Part shown: positions 14,654 through 23,993 of the stretch, one piece after another
How the letters are laid out: each line of letters starts with the position of its first letter
Numbering within the stretch: position 1 is the first letter of the stretch
Assembly (NCBI RefSeq): GCF_001592825.1
Contig: NZ_LTZG01000001.1
Coordinates: 744,001 to 808,000 of the forward strand
Direction: 5' to 3'
DNA from: Planococcus maritimus
GTDB taxonomy: Bacteria > Bacillota > Bacilli > Bacillales_A > Planococcaceae
DNA: 64,000 bases
The notes under the pieces: generated by a model
Seen by the model: the letters and a program-made list of their open reading frames with translations, nothing else
Told to the model about the DNA's origin: nothing
Databases searched by the model: none
Made by a program: the position numbers and the translations under genes

Positions 14654-15997
14654 ATGGTTACAGGTAATATGTTAATTGTGATTTTTGTTCTGTCGCTCGC
14701 CGCTTTGTTTTTCGCTATTCTTAAATTAAAAATCGAGCCTTTCCTCGCCTTGATTACCATCGCCGTGCTCACTGCACTGGCAATCGGCATGCCGCTGCAA
14801 GACGTTGCATCAACCGTCACGACCGGGTTCGGCAATACGCTTGCCGGTGTCGGTATCTTGATTGGCCTCGGCGTCATCTTCGGCCAATTTCTTGGCGCAT
14901 CCGGCGCAGTCGAAAAAATCGCCCAAGCGGTATTGAAAGTGTTTGGCATCAAACGTTCGCCAGCTGGCCTTGCTTTAACCGGTACAGCCGTCTCCATTCC
15001 GGTGTTCTTTGACGCCGCATTCGTTATCTTGAGCGGCTTGATCCGCTCGCTGTCCACGAAGACCGGCATTTCCATCGTCAGTTTCGTCACGGCACTCGGC
15101 GTCGGTTTGATCGTCTCCCACAATATGATCGCTCCGACACCTGGACCGCTCGTCGTTGCAGAAAACACGGGTGCCGAACTCGGGCTGTTCATTCTCTACG
15201 GCATCATCGTCGCTATTCCTGCGACATTGGTCGGTGGCTATTTGTACGGCATGTTCATTGGAAAACGCGTGAAGCATTCCGGTGAAATTGAAGAAGTCAT
15301 CGTCGAAAAAGCCGATCTTCCGAAAAAGGAAATCAGCACCGCTTTGAGTTTCTTCATGCTGGCATTGCCGATTGTCTTGATCCTGGCAAATACCGTCTCG
15401 AAACTATTGCTTCCTGAAACCGCCGCTTCTAGTTTCTTCGGTTTTGTTGGCGAGAAAAACGTCGCCCTATTAATCAGCGTGTTCGCAGCCGTTATCTTCT
15501 TGCGTCCTTATATTTCCATTCCGAACAATCGCTTATATAGCGAAGCCATCAATTCTGCCGGCATGATCATCCTTATTACAGGAGCCGGTGGTGCATTTGG
15601 AGCAGTCATCAACAATAGCGGCATCGGCGATCACTTGATCACGACGATGCAAAGCTGGAGCATTCCGGTCCTGTTGCTGGCGTTCATCTTCTCGCAAATT
15701 TTGCGCGCTTCACTCGGTTCGGCTACGGTCGCGCTCGTTACAACTTCGAGCATCCTCGGGCCAATGGTTACAGAACTCGGCGTCTCCCCGATTCTTTTAG
15801 GCCTCGCGATCTGTGCCGGCGGTATCGGCTTGTCCTTGCCGAACGACTCGGGCTTCTGGGTCGTCAACCGCTTCGGGAAACTCACTGTTCCGCAAACGCT
15901 TCTCGCCTGGACGGGCGGCGGCTTTATCGCCGGCGTCACCGCATTGATCACAGTCTTTATCCTGAACCTGTTCTCCGGGATCTTGCCTGGGCTGTAA
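14654..15997 (+). CDS. gntP: GntP-family gluconate/sugar-acid permease
   Basis: 447 residues, about 12 hydrophobic segments, with GntP-family patterns such as GIGLGVIFGQFLGASGAVEKIA-like and SHNMIAPTPGPL, and SLPNDSGFW near the C-terminus. GntP carriers import gluconate and related acids with protons. Start ATG 14654 (MVTGNML), seven bases after AAAGGGAGA; the open frame extends 16 codons upstream without a ribosome site. Last gene of the acid-sugar operon; it supplies the likely substrate entry route. A strong terminator follows at 16018. Confidence 0.9.
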   Translation: MVTGNMLIVIFVLSLAALFFAILKLKIEPFLALITIAVLTALAIGMPLQDVASTVTTGFGNTLAGVGILIGLGVIFGQFLGASGAVEKIAQAVLKVFGIKRSPAGLALTGTAVSIPVFFDAAFVILSGLIRSLSTKTGISIVSFVTALGVGLIVSHNMIAPTPGPLVVAENTGAELGLFILYGIIVAIPATLVGGYLYGMFIGKRVKHSGEIEEVIVEKADLPKKEISTALSFFMLALPIVLILANTVSKLLLPETAASSFFGFVGEKNVALLISVFAAVIFLRPYISIPNNRLYSEAINSAGMIILITGAGGAFGAVINNSGIGDHLITTMQSWSIPVLLLAFIFSQILRASLGSATVALVTTSSILGPMVTELGVSPILLGLAICAGGIGLSLPNDSGFWVVNRFGKLTVPQTLLAWTGGGFIAGVTALITVFILNLFSGILPGL

Positions 15998-16017
15998 GGA
16001 ATAAAAAATATGCAAAA

Positions 16018-16050
16018 AAGCCGCTTCCATTTCGATGGAAGCGGCTTTTT
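16018..16050 (+). terminator. Terminator of the acid-sugar operon
   Basis: AAGCCGCTTCCAT-TTCG-ATGGAAGCGGCTT followed by T5. Stable UUCG-type loop. An R copy starts one base after the T-tract. Confidence 0.95.
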
Positions 16051-16051
16051 G

Positions 16052-16137
16052 AATTGTGTGCTGCACAGGGACGTGCACGTATCTAAACCCCGCTATAACA
16101 GCATTTCTATGTTGCGAATTGTGTGGCGCACAGGGAC
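16052..16137 (+). repeat. R-element, 86 bp
   Basis: R at 16052-16072 and 16117-16137, spacer 44 bp with CCCCGCTA at spacer positions 16-23. It fills the space between the gntP terminator and the protease stop codon at 16140. Confidence 0.9.
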
Positions 16138-16139
16138 AG

Positions 16140-18401
16140 CTACTGCTGCAAGCGCGCGTTCACCTGTTCCGACACTGCTCCGGTTCCTCCGAAGATCGAG
16201 AAGTCGCGGTAAGATGACAGTTGCTGCTCGGTCGCCCCTGGAATGTTGTCCGGCCGCACGAGCAATATCGGTGCGTCGTTTTTCGCGGCGAGCACAGATC
16301 CTGTCAACGCGTCCGGGAAATTCAACCCCGTGGCGATAAAGGCTTGGCTAGTGCCAAGCGATAGCCGTGTCGCCACTTGAGAACCTGTCTCGTAGCGGTC
16401 TTTGCCGCCGAAGCGTTGAGGGTCCGGCAATTTGCCGAAGACTTCATCGCTGACGACGCCCGTGCCGCCGATGACCAAACTTGAGTTGTAACGTTCAAGC
16501 GCGGATGCTGTTTCGTCCGGCACAGAATCACTGCGCGTCAACAAGATCGGGATGCCGTTTTTCGCAGCATACGGCGACACCGACAAGACGTCTGGGAAAT
16601 TCGAGCCACTTGCGACGACTGTCTGTGTGGACTCCAACTTCTCGGCAATCAACGCCGCGGTCTCGTAGCGTGTTTTACCGCCGATGCGTTCGGTCTCGAG
16701 ATTCATGTTAACGAGTTCAGCTTCCACCGCGTCCGACACGGCTCCACTGCCGCCTAAAATAACGGCTTTGTCAGCACCCAGGCGTTCGATTTCTTTGCGC
16801 GTTTCTTCGTGAAGTTCACCGGAACGCGTCAATAAAATCGGCGCCTCTTCCTTATACGCCAGCGGTCCACCGGCCAGTGCGTCCGGGAAGTTGCCGGCCG
16901 TAGCGATGACTACCGTATCGGCTGACGCCCAGCCGGTTTGTGAAATGGCAATCGCCGTCTCGTAGCGGTTGATGCCGGAGATGCGCTCAGGCAGCTGTTG
17001 CGGTTCTGTTGCTTTCACGACAATATCGAGCGCTTCGCTTTGATTGCCATAACGATCACGAATCGTCAGTGTTAACTCGCTGCCTGCTGTTTGCTGCGGA
17101 ATGTCCAAGCTGAACGCGCCCGCTCCGGCATAGCCTTCTTGGCGGGTGATTTCGCCGCTTTCATCTTGCACCGTAATGACAGCGTCTTCCACTGCTTGAT
17201 CCAAGGTGCCGGAAATCTCCACTGAACTTTCATAGACATCACTGACGGTTGGCTGCGCAATATCCAAAATCATCAACGCCGCTTCCGCATTGATTCGCCC
17301 GTGGCCGAAATACGGATCTTTTCCTGGCGCCCCAAGATCATCGGACGTGTCGTATAAGCGCTGTTCGAGTTCTTCATTCGTCAACTCCGGCTCGTTCGCT
17401 TTCACAAGCGCTGCAACTCCCGCAACGACAGGGCTTGCCATCGAAGTCCCGCTCAAGGAACCAAAGCTGCCTCCAGCGACCGTCGACCAGATGCCCGTGC
17501 CAGGTGCCGTGATGTCCTGATCCACTCCATAATTCGAGAAGCCCGAAAACCAGTCTTCGTGGTCGGTTGATCCGACTGCCACCACGTTTTCATAGCCCGA
17601 TGGATAATGGGTCTCGTCTGTCGATTCATTGCCAGAAGACGCAACGACCAAAACGCCTCGCTCGTGCGCGTAGTCAATTGCCACTTGGTATGCTTCGCTA
17701 TAGAAATAATTGCCGAGACTCATATTGATAATATCCGCCCCCGCATCCGCGGCGTAATAAATCCCTTCAATGACATCAGACGAATAAGCATCATCCCCCT
17801 CGAACACATCGATGGCCAGCAAACTTGCCTCCGGTGCCACGCCCGTACCAAACGTCCGGTTATCCTGCGCAGCGCCGATAATGCCGGCGACATGGGTTCC
17901 GTGGTCGTCTTCGCTGATGCTCGAAGCTGTCGCATAAGAGCTCGTGAACTGCCCCGCTAAATCTGGATGATCCAAATCAAAGCCGTTATCCAGCACGGCG
18001 ACCAATACGTCTTGTGTGCCCATCGTTCTGGTCCATGCGCGCTCCGACCCGATCAGTTCGTGATGATACTGGAAGGAATAATACGGATCGTTCGGTACCG
18101 CTGTCGTCTTCAGCAAATGGTCCGGCTCGACATTTGCCACACCTGGCGCTTTGCCAAGTTCTTCTATGTACTCGTCCACGCTTTGCCCAGTTGGCACTTC
18201 TGCCGTCACCAATTTGTTCGCTGTGTTAACGTCTAGCGCTTCGGTCATTTCTCCTGACAGTGCATGATTGCCTGCCCCTTTTTCTAATGTAACAATGACG
18301 CGGTCGGTCTGTTCGTTTTCATCCGCTAACGCTACCCCTGCCGCGTGCAGCACAGCCGCTCCCGTAAGCAAAGTGATTCCGATTTTCTTAGATGTCTTCA
18401 A
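16140..18401 (-). CDS. Secreted subtilisin-like serine protease with cell-wall-binding repeats
   Basis: Using TTG 18401 (AAAGGGG eight bases upstream) the product is 753 residues: signal peptide (KKIGITLLTGAAVLHAAG), an I9-like propeptide to about residue 95, an S8 catalytic domain with Asp138 (VLDNGFD), His167 (DHGTHVAG) and Ser320 (SGTSMASP), an Ig-like linker at about 385-465, and three cell-wall-binding-2 repeats (RISGINRYETA, RIGGKTRYETA and RFGGKDRYETG starts) from 472 to the end. It is exported and wall-attached. The open frame runs 48 codons further upstream, through a degenerate R copy, with no ribosome site. The C-terminal module is shared with the protein at 20005-22545. Confidence 0.92.
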   Translation of the reverse strand: MKTSKKIGITLLTGAAVLHAAGVALADENEQTDRVIVTLEKGAGNHALSGEMTEALDVNTANKLVTAEVPTGQSVDEYIEELGKAPGVANVEPDHLLKTTAVPNDPYYSFQYHHELIGSERAWTRTMGTQDVLVAVLDNGFDLDHPDLAGQFTSSYATASSISEDDHGTHVAGIIGAAQDNRTFGTGVAPEASLLAIDVFEGDDAYSSDVIEGIYYAADAGADIINMSLGNYFYSEAYQVAIDYAHERGVLVVASSGNESTDETHYPSGYENVVAVGSTDHEDWFSGFSNYGVDQDITAPGTGIWSTVAGGSFGSLSGTSMASPVVAGVAALVKANEPELTNEELEQRLYDTSDDLGAPGKDPYFGHGRINAEAALMILDIAQPTVSDVYESSVEISGTLDQAVEDAVITVQDESGEITRQEGYAGAGAFSLDIPQQTAGSELTLTIRDRYGNQSEALDIVVKATEPQQLPERISGINRYETAIAISQTGWASADTVVIATAGNFPDALAGGPLAYKEEAPILLTRSGELHEETRKEIERLGADKAVILGGSGAVSDAVEAELVNMNLETERIGGKTRYETAALIAEKLESTQTVVASGSNFPDVLSVSPYAAKNGIPILLTRSDSVPDETASALERYNSSLVIGGTGVVSDEVFGKLPDPQRFGGKDRYETGSQVATRLSLGTSQAFIATGLNFPDALTGSVLAAKNDAPILLVRPDNIPGATEQQLSSYRDFSIFGGTGAVSEQVNARLQQ

Positions 18402-18514
18402 AATATTGACCCCTTTCAGCTGTTCTCCGTGGCTTGTAAATTCTTGGTTATTGTAACATCTTGTTTTTCCATTTAATAGTAATTCGATTTTCTTTTTGGC
18501 AATCATTTCATCTG

Positions 18515-18686
18515 AATTGCGTGGCGCATTGGGAAGCAAAACCATTCCGCAACAAGAAAAACCACATCCCTTCCGGTTTTAGCAGTGAGGATGCAGTTTA
18601 AATTGTGTGATGCACAGGGACAACCAAGCAGCAAAACCTCGCCACGAAAGCATTCCTGCCCAGCAAATTGTGTGATGCACAGGGAC
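18515..18686 (+). repeat. R-element with extra degenerate copy
   Basis: Intact pair 18601-18621 and 18666-18686 (65 bp apart). A degenerate copy at 18515-18535 lies 86 bp upstream, with a hairpin (ACCACATCC...GGATGCAGT type) between, like the arrangements at 19893-20000 and 26926-27034. It lies between the stop of the small membrane gene and the start of the protease. Confidence 0.85.
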
Positions 18687-18690
18687 ACAC

Positions 18691-18922
18691 TCACTTTCCC
18701 TTTCCTGCTCGGCGAATCCCGATTACCAGTCCAGCTATCCCCCCCGACTACTGCTCCAACATACGCTGTCAGCTCATAGCCTTCCATGCCTGTATTTTCA
18801 TAAATGTCGAACCCGCCCAAAAACGTGTCCCCAATGACCAGCCCGAGAAAACCACCAACCAAGACTCCCGCGATCAATCCAATCAATCCAGCGGCAACTT
18901 TCGACATGCCCCGATTTTTCAT
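18691..18922 (-). pseudogene. Small Gly-rich membrane protein, frameshifted in a G7 tract
   Basis: Starts at ATG 18922 (GGAGG eight bases upstream) with MKNRGMSKVAAGLIGLIAGV, a hydrophobic first segment and an EGYELTAYVGAVVGG region. At a run of seven G (plus-strand C7 near 18737-18743) the frame shifts: with six G the protein continues GIAGLVIGIRRAGKGK and stops at 18691, giving 76 residues with two membrane helices, a normal small-protein architecture. With seven G the frame runs on through the R repeats. R begins only a few bases past the restored stop, as at other loci. Either phase-variable, a fixed mutation, or a sequencing error in the homopolymer. Confidence 0.7.
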
Positions 18923-19093
18923 GACCGATTCCTCCCTTATCCACTTTCCCCTAAGTCCTGCATTTTTTCATAGGCTCCTCTCTGGTGAAATAGTGACCTA
19001 TGACTCAAACGAATCGAACACATCAAATATAGATAGAATATTCGGACTATTAGTTTTATACTAGAGTTGAACAAAACAGAAAGGGAGGGTCCT

Positions 19094-19828
19094 ATGAAAA
19101 AGCTCATCTACATCCTTATCGTCGCATTGCTTGCCAGTTCGCTCGCATCGCCAAGTGTTTTTGCCAGGAGTGATAACGCTAAAGAATCGCTTGTTGCAGT
19201 CGGCGATTCGATTCCGTTCGGCTTGAATCTCGGCCAAACTAACCAAAATCCGGCAAAAACCAGCTATCCATATGTCATTGGCAAGCTGGCCGATCTCCGA
19301 GTGCGAAATCTTGGCGTGTCTGGCTGGCAATCAGCTCAATTGCTTGAAGCCTTAAAGACCGATCAGAAATACCGTCAAGCCATCATCCACTCGGATTATG
19401 TCGCAGTGACGATCGGCAATAACGATTTACTCGCTATTCTGCGCGAGGCGGCAGCCGAAAGTGGCGGGAATCAAGTATTGTTCCAGCAATTACTCGGCAT
19501 CAAACTTAACCAAAGTGACGTTTTCTCGAACATCCAACAAATCATCTCGGAAATCCGTACACTGACCGATTCGCCGATTCTGCTCTATAATGTTTACAAC
19601 CCATTCCAACTGACTGACCCGCTTCATTATGTCGCCGATTCCATTCTTCCAGCCATCAATCTCTCATTGACTGCCTTCGCCTTCGCTAATGAAGACATCT
19701 TTTTAGCAGATGCCTACACAGCATTCGGGAACCAACAAGCCCTCTACGTTCTTCCAGGAGATATCCACCCGACTAACGCCGGACAAGCAAAACTCGCTGA
19801 AACCGGTTTGAACGCACTCGGCTTATAA
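19094..19828 (+). CDS. Secreted SGNH/GDSL hydrolase
   Basis: 244 residues with a signal peptide (MKKLIYILIVALLASSLASP) and an SGNH fold: nucleophile Ser39 in AVGDSIPFG, Asn109 in TIGNND, and the Asp223/His225 dyad in GDIHPTN. These enzymes hydrolyse ester bonds in lipids or acylated polymers. Start ATG 19094 follows GGGAGG. It lies between two wall-binding proteins, so a cell-envelope or extracellular substrate is plausible; the substrate itself is not determined. Confidence 0.9.
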   Translation: MKKLIYILIVALLASSLASPSVFARSDNAKESLVAVGDSIPFGLNLGQTNQNPAKTSYPYVIGKLADLRVRNLGVSGWQSAQLLEALKTDQKYRQAIIHSDYVAVTIGNNDLLAILREAAAESGGNQVLFQQLLGIKLNQSDVFSNIQQIISEIRTLTDSPILLYNVYNPFQLTDPLHYVADSILPAINLSLTAFAFANEDIFLADAYTAFGNQQALYVLPGDIHPTNAGQAKLAETGLNALGL

Positions 19829-19848
19829 TAAACGAGCACAATCCAAAC

Positions 19849-19880
19849 TGCTTCCTTCTCATCTGAAGGAGGCATTTTTT
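19849..19880 (+). terminator. Terminator of the SGNH hydrolase gene
   Basis: TGCTTCCTTC-TCATCT-GAAGGAGGCA followed by T6. Confidence 0.9.
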
Positions 19881-19892
19881 CGCGTTGAATTA

Positions 19893-20000
19893 AATTGTGT
19901 GGCGCACAGGGACGCAAACACATCACCCAATACCAAAAACCGCATCCCCCCGCCTTTTTGGCAGCGGGGATGCGGTTTGAATTGTGTGATGCACAGGGAC
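19893..20000 (+). repeat. R pair with internal hairpin (87-bp spacing)
   Basis: R at 19893-19913 and 19980-20000. Between them is a GC-rich hairpin (CCGCATCCCC...GGGGATGCGG, about 19938-19976). It ends five bases before the stop of the Ig-repeat protein. Same hairpin type as at 26926-27034. Confidence 0.85.
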
Positions 20001-20004
20001 AAAA

Positions 20005-22545
20005 TCAATTATCCAATTCTTCATCCAATGCATCTTTGACTTCATCAGACACGGCGCCCGTTCCACCGAAGATCGTGAAGTCGGCGTAATTCGGCAAGAG
20101 CTTGTTCGTCGCATTCGGAATTTTATTCGGGCGAACGAGCAAGATTGGCGAATCGTCTTTCGCTGCCAGGACAGAGCCAGTCAGTGCATCCGGGAAGTCT
20201 CTGCCGGTCGCGATATAGGCAAGGTCCGTACCCGTCATGAGCCTCGTGGCAATTTCTGCTCCAGTTTCATAGCGGGTCTCGCCGCCGTAGCGCGTTGGAT
20301 CCGGCAATTCGTCATAGACTTCTTCGCTGACTACGCCGGTTTCACCGATAACAAGCGATGAAGAGTAATCTTCCAAGGCTTGTTCTGTTTCTCCCGGCAA
20401 ACGATCGGTGCGCGTCAAGAGAATCGGCACGCCATTTTTCGCAGCATAGGGAGATACAGATAGTACGTCAGGGAAGTTCAAGCCGTTCGCGACGACCACT
20501 TCATCGGAAGACAGTTCATCTGCAATCAACGCCGCTGTGTCAAAACGCGTTTCGCCGCCGATGCGTTCGATATCCAAGTCCATGTCTTCAAGCTCTTCTT
20601 CCACGGAAGCGGAGATCGCGCCTGTGCTGCCGAGAATGATGACGCGGCTTGCGCCCAAGCGTTCAATTTCCTTCTTGGTCTCGCTCTTCAAGCTATTCGT
20701 GCGAGTCAACAGGATCGGTGCATCTTCCTGGAAGGCAAGCGGCCCGCCAGCCAAAGCATCCGGGAAATTAGCGGAAGTTGCCAAGACGACTGTGTCGGAC
20801 GAATCCCAGCCTTCTTGTGAAATCGCAATGGCTGTCAAGAACCGGTCTTTTCCTGAAATACGATCTGTCGTTTCCGAATCTACTTTAACGACTGTGGTTT
20901 TTGTTCGATCACTCTTATTGCCTGCCGCATCAATTGCCACAGCTGTCAAGACCGTACCGGCTGCTTGTGGGTCAATATCCAACTTAAAGCGTCCATCCGT
21001 GCCCGCTTTTCCTCTAGCAATTTCAGTCGATCCGTTATTGATGACGACCGTGCTGCCTGCCTCAGCTGTGCCGCTGATGCTCGTGGACTTGTTCGTCACT
21101 TGTTTCAAGCTTGGCGCATCCGGAGCAGTTGTATCGTCTACCGTGACCACCGTCTCATCACTGACATTGCCATCGTCATCTTCCAAAGTCACTGTGATTT
21201 CCGTTCCGGCTTCTTGTTCGGGAATGTCGACAGAGAAATTGCCGTCATCGTCGACAGTTCCGGTATACGTTCCGCCTGGCGTCTCAACGACAACTTCCGC
21301 TCCCAGCTCACCAGTTCCGGTTACTTCCGTATCGCTATCGCCGACATCATCCACTTCTGGCGCGTCTGGTGCGATGGTATCTTCAACGGAAATGACAACC
21401 GCCTCACTCGTCAGCCCTGCATCATCTGTCAAGAAGACGCCAAGTTCCGTTCCGCCCGGCTGCGCAGGGATCGCGACTTCAAAATTCCCGTCTCCGTCGA
21501 CTGTGCCAGTGCCCAGCACTTCATCGTCTTTTGTGACCGTCACTTCCGTTCCTGCTTCACCAGTTCCCGTGACAGAAGTATCGCGGTCGGTCACACCATC
21601 CACAACCGGCGTTTCAGGTGCAGTTACATCACTCACCGTCACTTCTAGCGCTTCCCCTACAGGATCGCCTGAAGAAGAGTAAGCTTGTACCGTCAATACC
21701 GTACCTGCTTGTTGCTGCGGAATGTCGACTGCGTATGGGCTATTGGCGTCGCTATCGACCGTTCCTCTACCGATTTCATCCTCGCCATCAAATACACGGA
21801 TTTCTGTAGCGGAGCCCCGTTTTTTAATTCCTTCGACGACCGTATCCTGATCCGTCACTGTACCTACCGACAAATCAGCGTTTTCCAAATTGTACAAGGA
21901 CGCTTGAGCCCCTTCATCCGTTAGCACGAACACGTCTAATAAAGGCTCAGAAGTCGCAGCCCCGAAGAACTCCAGTTCACCTGAATCACTCACCGGCAAA
22001 TCTTTGCCTAGGGCGTTCAAATCAATTGTCAGCTCAGCACTCATGGTAGACAAAGCGCTCAGATTGAGCACATCAAAACTTGCGCCTCTGACTAGACCCG
22101 TCGTTGAATCGACCTCTAAATCATCCCCGCTAATCGTGCCGCTATTCACGGGAAACAATCCCAGCAAGAGCCGCTGCTCATACTCGATCTGCGCAGCATC
22201 TTGGAAATTCGGTAACGCCAGAATCTCTTTGAAGGCTTCCGGAAGCTGGAAATTATAATATTGCTCGTTGATTACGCTGAGATCCAGTAACACCGTCCCA
22301 TCGAGATCCAACGTTAAAATGCCGGTCGTCGAGTTGTAATCCGCCCGCAAATTCTGGTTTTCAAGCAAGGCGACATCCGCCAGCCCAGCTGCTTCCGCTG
22401 CGTTTTGCTGAAGCGAAACGCCATTTTTTCCGCCACTAAGTTCGGCCGAGAGCGGAGACATCGCCAACACACCCGCCATTAACGCCGCCGAAAATAGTTT
22501 TGTCTTGCCATTAAACGCTAACCTCTTTCCAGAATAACTTTTCAT
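20005..22545 (-). CDS. Surface protein with Ig-like repeats and cell-wall-binding-2 repeats
   Basis: 846 residues: signal peptide (TKLFSAALMAGVLAMSPLSA), a unique N-terminal domain to about 230, four Ig-like (Big_6-type) repeats of roughly 80 residues at about 230-555, each with DTxVTGTGEAG and GNFxVDIP patterns, and three cell-wall-binding-2 repeats at about 560-846 (RISGKDRFLTA, RIGGETRFDTA, RYGGETRYETG). It has no recognisable enzyme domain, so a wall-anchored adhesin or matrix-type protein is likely. The C-terminal module is clearly paralogous to that of the protease at 16140-18401. ATG 22545 has GGAGG seven bases upstream. The gap 22546-22942 is AT-rich and holds only its promoter region. 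Confidence 0.9.
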   Translation of the reverse strand: MKSYSGKRLAFNGKTKLFSAALMAGVLAMSPLSAELSGGKNGVSLQQNAAEAAGLADVALLENQNLRADYNSTTGILTLDLDGTVLLDLSVINEQYYNFQLPEAFKEILALPNFQDAAQIEYEQRLLLGLFPVNSGTISGDDLEVDSTTGLVRGASFDVLNLSALSTMSAELTIDLNALGKDLPVSDSGELEFFGAATSEPLLDVFVLTDEGAQASLYNLENADLSVGTVTDQDTVVEGIKKRGSATEIRVFDGEDEIGRGTVDSDANSPYAVDIPQQQAGTVLTVQAYSSSGDPVGEALEVTVSDVTAPETPVVDGVTDRDTSVTGTGEAGTEVTVTKDDEVLGTGTVDGDGNFEVAIPAQPGGTELGVFLTDDAGLTSEAVVISVEDTIAPDAPEVDDVGDSDTEVTGTGELGAEVVVETPGGTYTGTVDDDGNFSVDIPEQEAGTEITVTLEDDDGNVSDETVVTVDDTTAPDAPSLKQVTNKSTSISGTAEAGSTVVINNGSTEIARGKAGTDGRFKLDIDPQAAGTVLTAVAIDAAGNKSDRTKTTVVKVDSETTDRISGKDRFLTAIAISQEGWDSSDTVVLATSANFPDALAGGPLAFQEDAPILLTRTNSLKSETKKEIERLGASRVIILGSTGAISASVEEELEDMDLDIERIGGETRFDTAALIADELSSDEVVVANGLNFPDVLSVSPYAAKNGVPILLTRTDRLPGETEQALEDYSSSLVIGETGVVSEEVYDELPDPTRYGGETRYETGAEIATRLMTGTDLAYIATGRDFPDALTGSVLAAKDDSPILLVRPNKIPNATNKLLPNYADFTIFGGTGAVSDEVKDALDEELDN

Positions 22546-22942
22546 TCATCTTCCTCCTCTTTTTTGATGGGTCAAAAAATTAAGTTCGCATGAAATGAGT
22601 AAATTATTTCCTTTTTATTTTTACGCCCCCTTATTTGACTATATTTAACACAACTCGATAATATCTGAATATTAACACATCTATTCCTTTGCGCAATTAA
22701 TACGATAAGCTCCAAAATGAGATCAAACTACAAAAAAACACATGAAAACGATAAAAAGCAGAAATTTCAGTTAATAATTATTAACATAAGCTCAAATAAA
22801 CATTAAATTCAGATTATTTACAGTCCATAAGTTTGTAGCAATTGAAATTTTTGTCACTTCTTAGTAAAACTATTCATTTTCTCTTGTCTATTTGTAATAT
22901 ATCCCAACATTAGCAGGGTCAAAAGTATCGAGGGTCATTGAA

Positions 22943-23028
22943 AATTGTGTGGCGCACAGGGACAGCTAACCACCAAAACCCCGCCACACTAAGGTTTCAC
23001 TACTGGAAATTGTTTGGTGCACAGGGAC
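22943..23028 (+). repeat. R-element, 86 bp, upstream of a gene
   Basis: R at 22943-22963 and 23008-23028 (the second has TTTGG), spacer 44 bp with CCCCGCCA. Unlike most copies it lies between two divergent genes, about 85 bp upstream of the aldo/keto reductase start, with no terminator beside it. Confidence 0.9.
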
Positions 23029-23112
23029 AATCCAAAAAACTAGCTTACATTTACTAAATTCAGGGTATTCTATAGAGGGTTATGATAAAAACACGAAAAG
23101 GAGAAATGTCCC

Positions 23113-23937
23113 GTGAATCATGTAACACTCAATAACAAACTAGAAATGCCTCAACTAGGCTTTGGCGTCTGGCAAGTCGACAATGACCAAGCAACGGAAG
23201 CCGTATCAACAGCACTTCAAACTGGCTATACATCGATCGATACAGCCATGATCTATAAAAACGAAGAAGGCGTCGGAAAAGCGTTGAAAGAAACTTCTGT
23301 CCCGCGTGAAAACTTGTTCATCACGACAAAAGTCTGGAATTCAGACCAAGGCTACGACAACACCTTGCGTGCATTCGACGAAAGCTTAGAGCGCCTCGGC
23401 TTGGATTATGTGGACCTCTACCTCATCCACTGGCCGACACCTGAGTTTGATAATTACGTCGAAACTTATAAAGCAATGGAAAAACTATACAAAGACGGCC
23501 GCGTCAAAGCGATCGGTGTCTGCAATTTCCAACCTGAACATTTGCAGCGTTTATTGGATGAGTGCGACGTGCCGCCAGTCCTCAACCAAATCGAATGCCA
23601 TCCGTACTTGGCACAAAACGACGTCAAAGAATTCTGCGCGCAGCATGATATCTTTGTCGAAGCATGGAGCCCGCTCGATCAAGGCGGCGAAGTACTGAAA
23701 GACGAAGTGATTCAAAAAATCGCTGAAGCGCACAAGAAATCCCCAGCCCAAATCGTCTTGCGCTGGCACTTGCAAAACAACACAATCGTTATTCCGAAAT
23801 CCGTCACACCATCGCGGATCGAAGAAAACTTCAATGTCTTCGATTTCGAATTAAGCGAAGAAGACATGAACCAAATCAACGGACTCGACAAAAACCGCCG
23901 CAAAGGCGCACACCCGAACGAAATGAATGTCCGTTAA
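23113..23937 (+). CDS. Aldo/keto reductase
   Basis: 274 residues, (beta/alpha)8 AKR family with catalytic tetrad Asp43, Tyr48, Lys73 and His106 (IDTAMIYKN, TTKVW, LIHWP) and the C-terminal NADPH-binding segment VIPKSVTPSRIEEN. Closest in pattern to the 2,5-diketogluconate reductase/YvgN group, which reduces aldehydes such as methylglyoxal. The GTG start at 23113 is preceded by AAAGGAG. Single gene with its own terminator. Proximity to the hxl genes could mean a shared aldehyde-detoxification role, but this is a guess. Confidence 0.92.
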   Translation: MNHVTLNNKLEMPQLGFGVWQVDNDQATEAVSTALQTGYTSIDTAMIYKNEEGVGKALKETSVPRENLFITTKVWNSDQGYDNTLRAFDESLERLGLDYVDLYLIHWPTPEFDNYVETYKAMEKLYKDGRVKAIGVCNFQPEHLQRLLDECDVPPVLNQIECHPYLAQNDVKEFCAQHDIFVEAWSPLDQGGEVLKDEVIQKIAEAHKKSPAQIVLRWHLQNNTIVIPKSVTPSRIEENFNVFDFELSEEDMNQINGLDKNRRKGAHPNEMNVR

Positions 23938-23950
23938 ACTGCTGGACATC

Positions 23951-23986
23951 AAAAAAGCCCGTTCCTCCCCTGGAACGGGCTTTTTT
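23951..23986 (+). terminator. Terminator of the aldo/keto reductase gene
   Basis: AAAAAAGCCCGTTCC-TCCCCT-GGAACGGGCTTTTTT; symmetrical, so it can act on both strands, including for hxlR. Confidence 0.95.
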
Positions 23987-23993
23987 CTGCTCA

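Noticed and set aside
18410..18450. Possible cyclic-di-GMP-like riboswitch (ACAAGCCACGG, also near 4490-4505)
   Set aside because: Only a short shared string; the GNRA loop and the remaining conserved core of that riboswitch are absent.
18503..18690. C-terminal extension of the small membrane protein
   Set aside because: It is translation of R repeats in a shifted frame; the restored frame stops at 18691.
20537..21682. A 381-codon plus-strand open frame
   Set aside because: Antisense to the Ig-repeat protein; Ser/Thr/Val-rich shadow of its repeats with no ribosome site.
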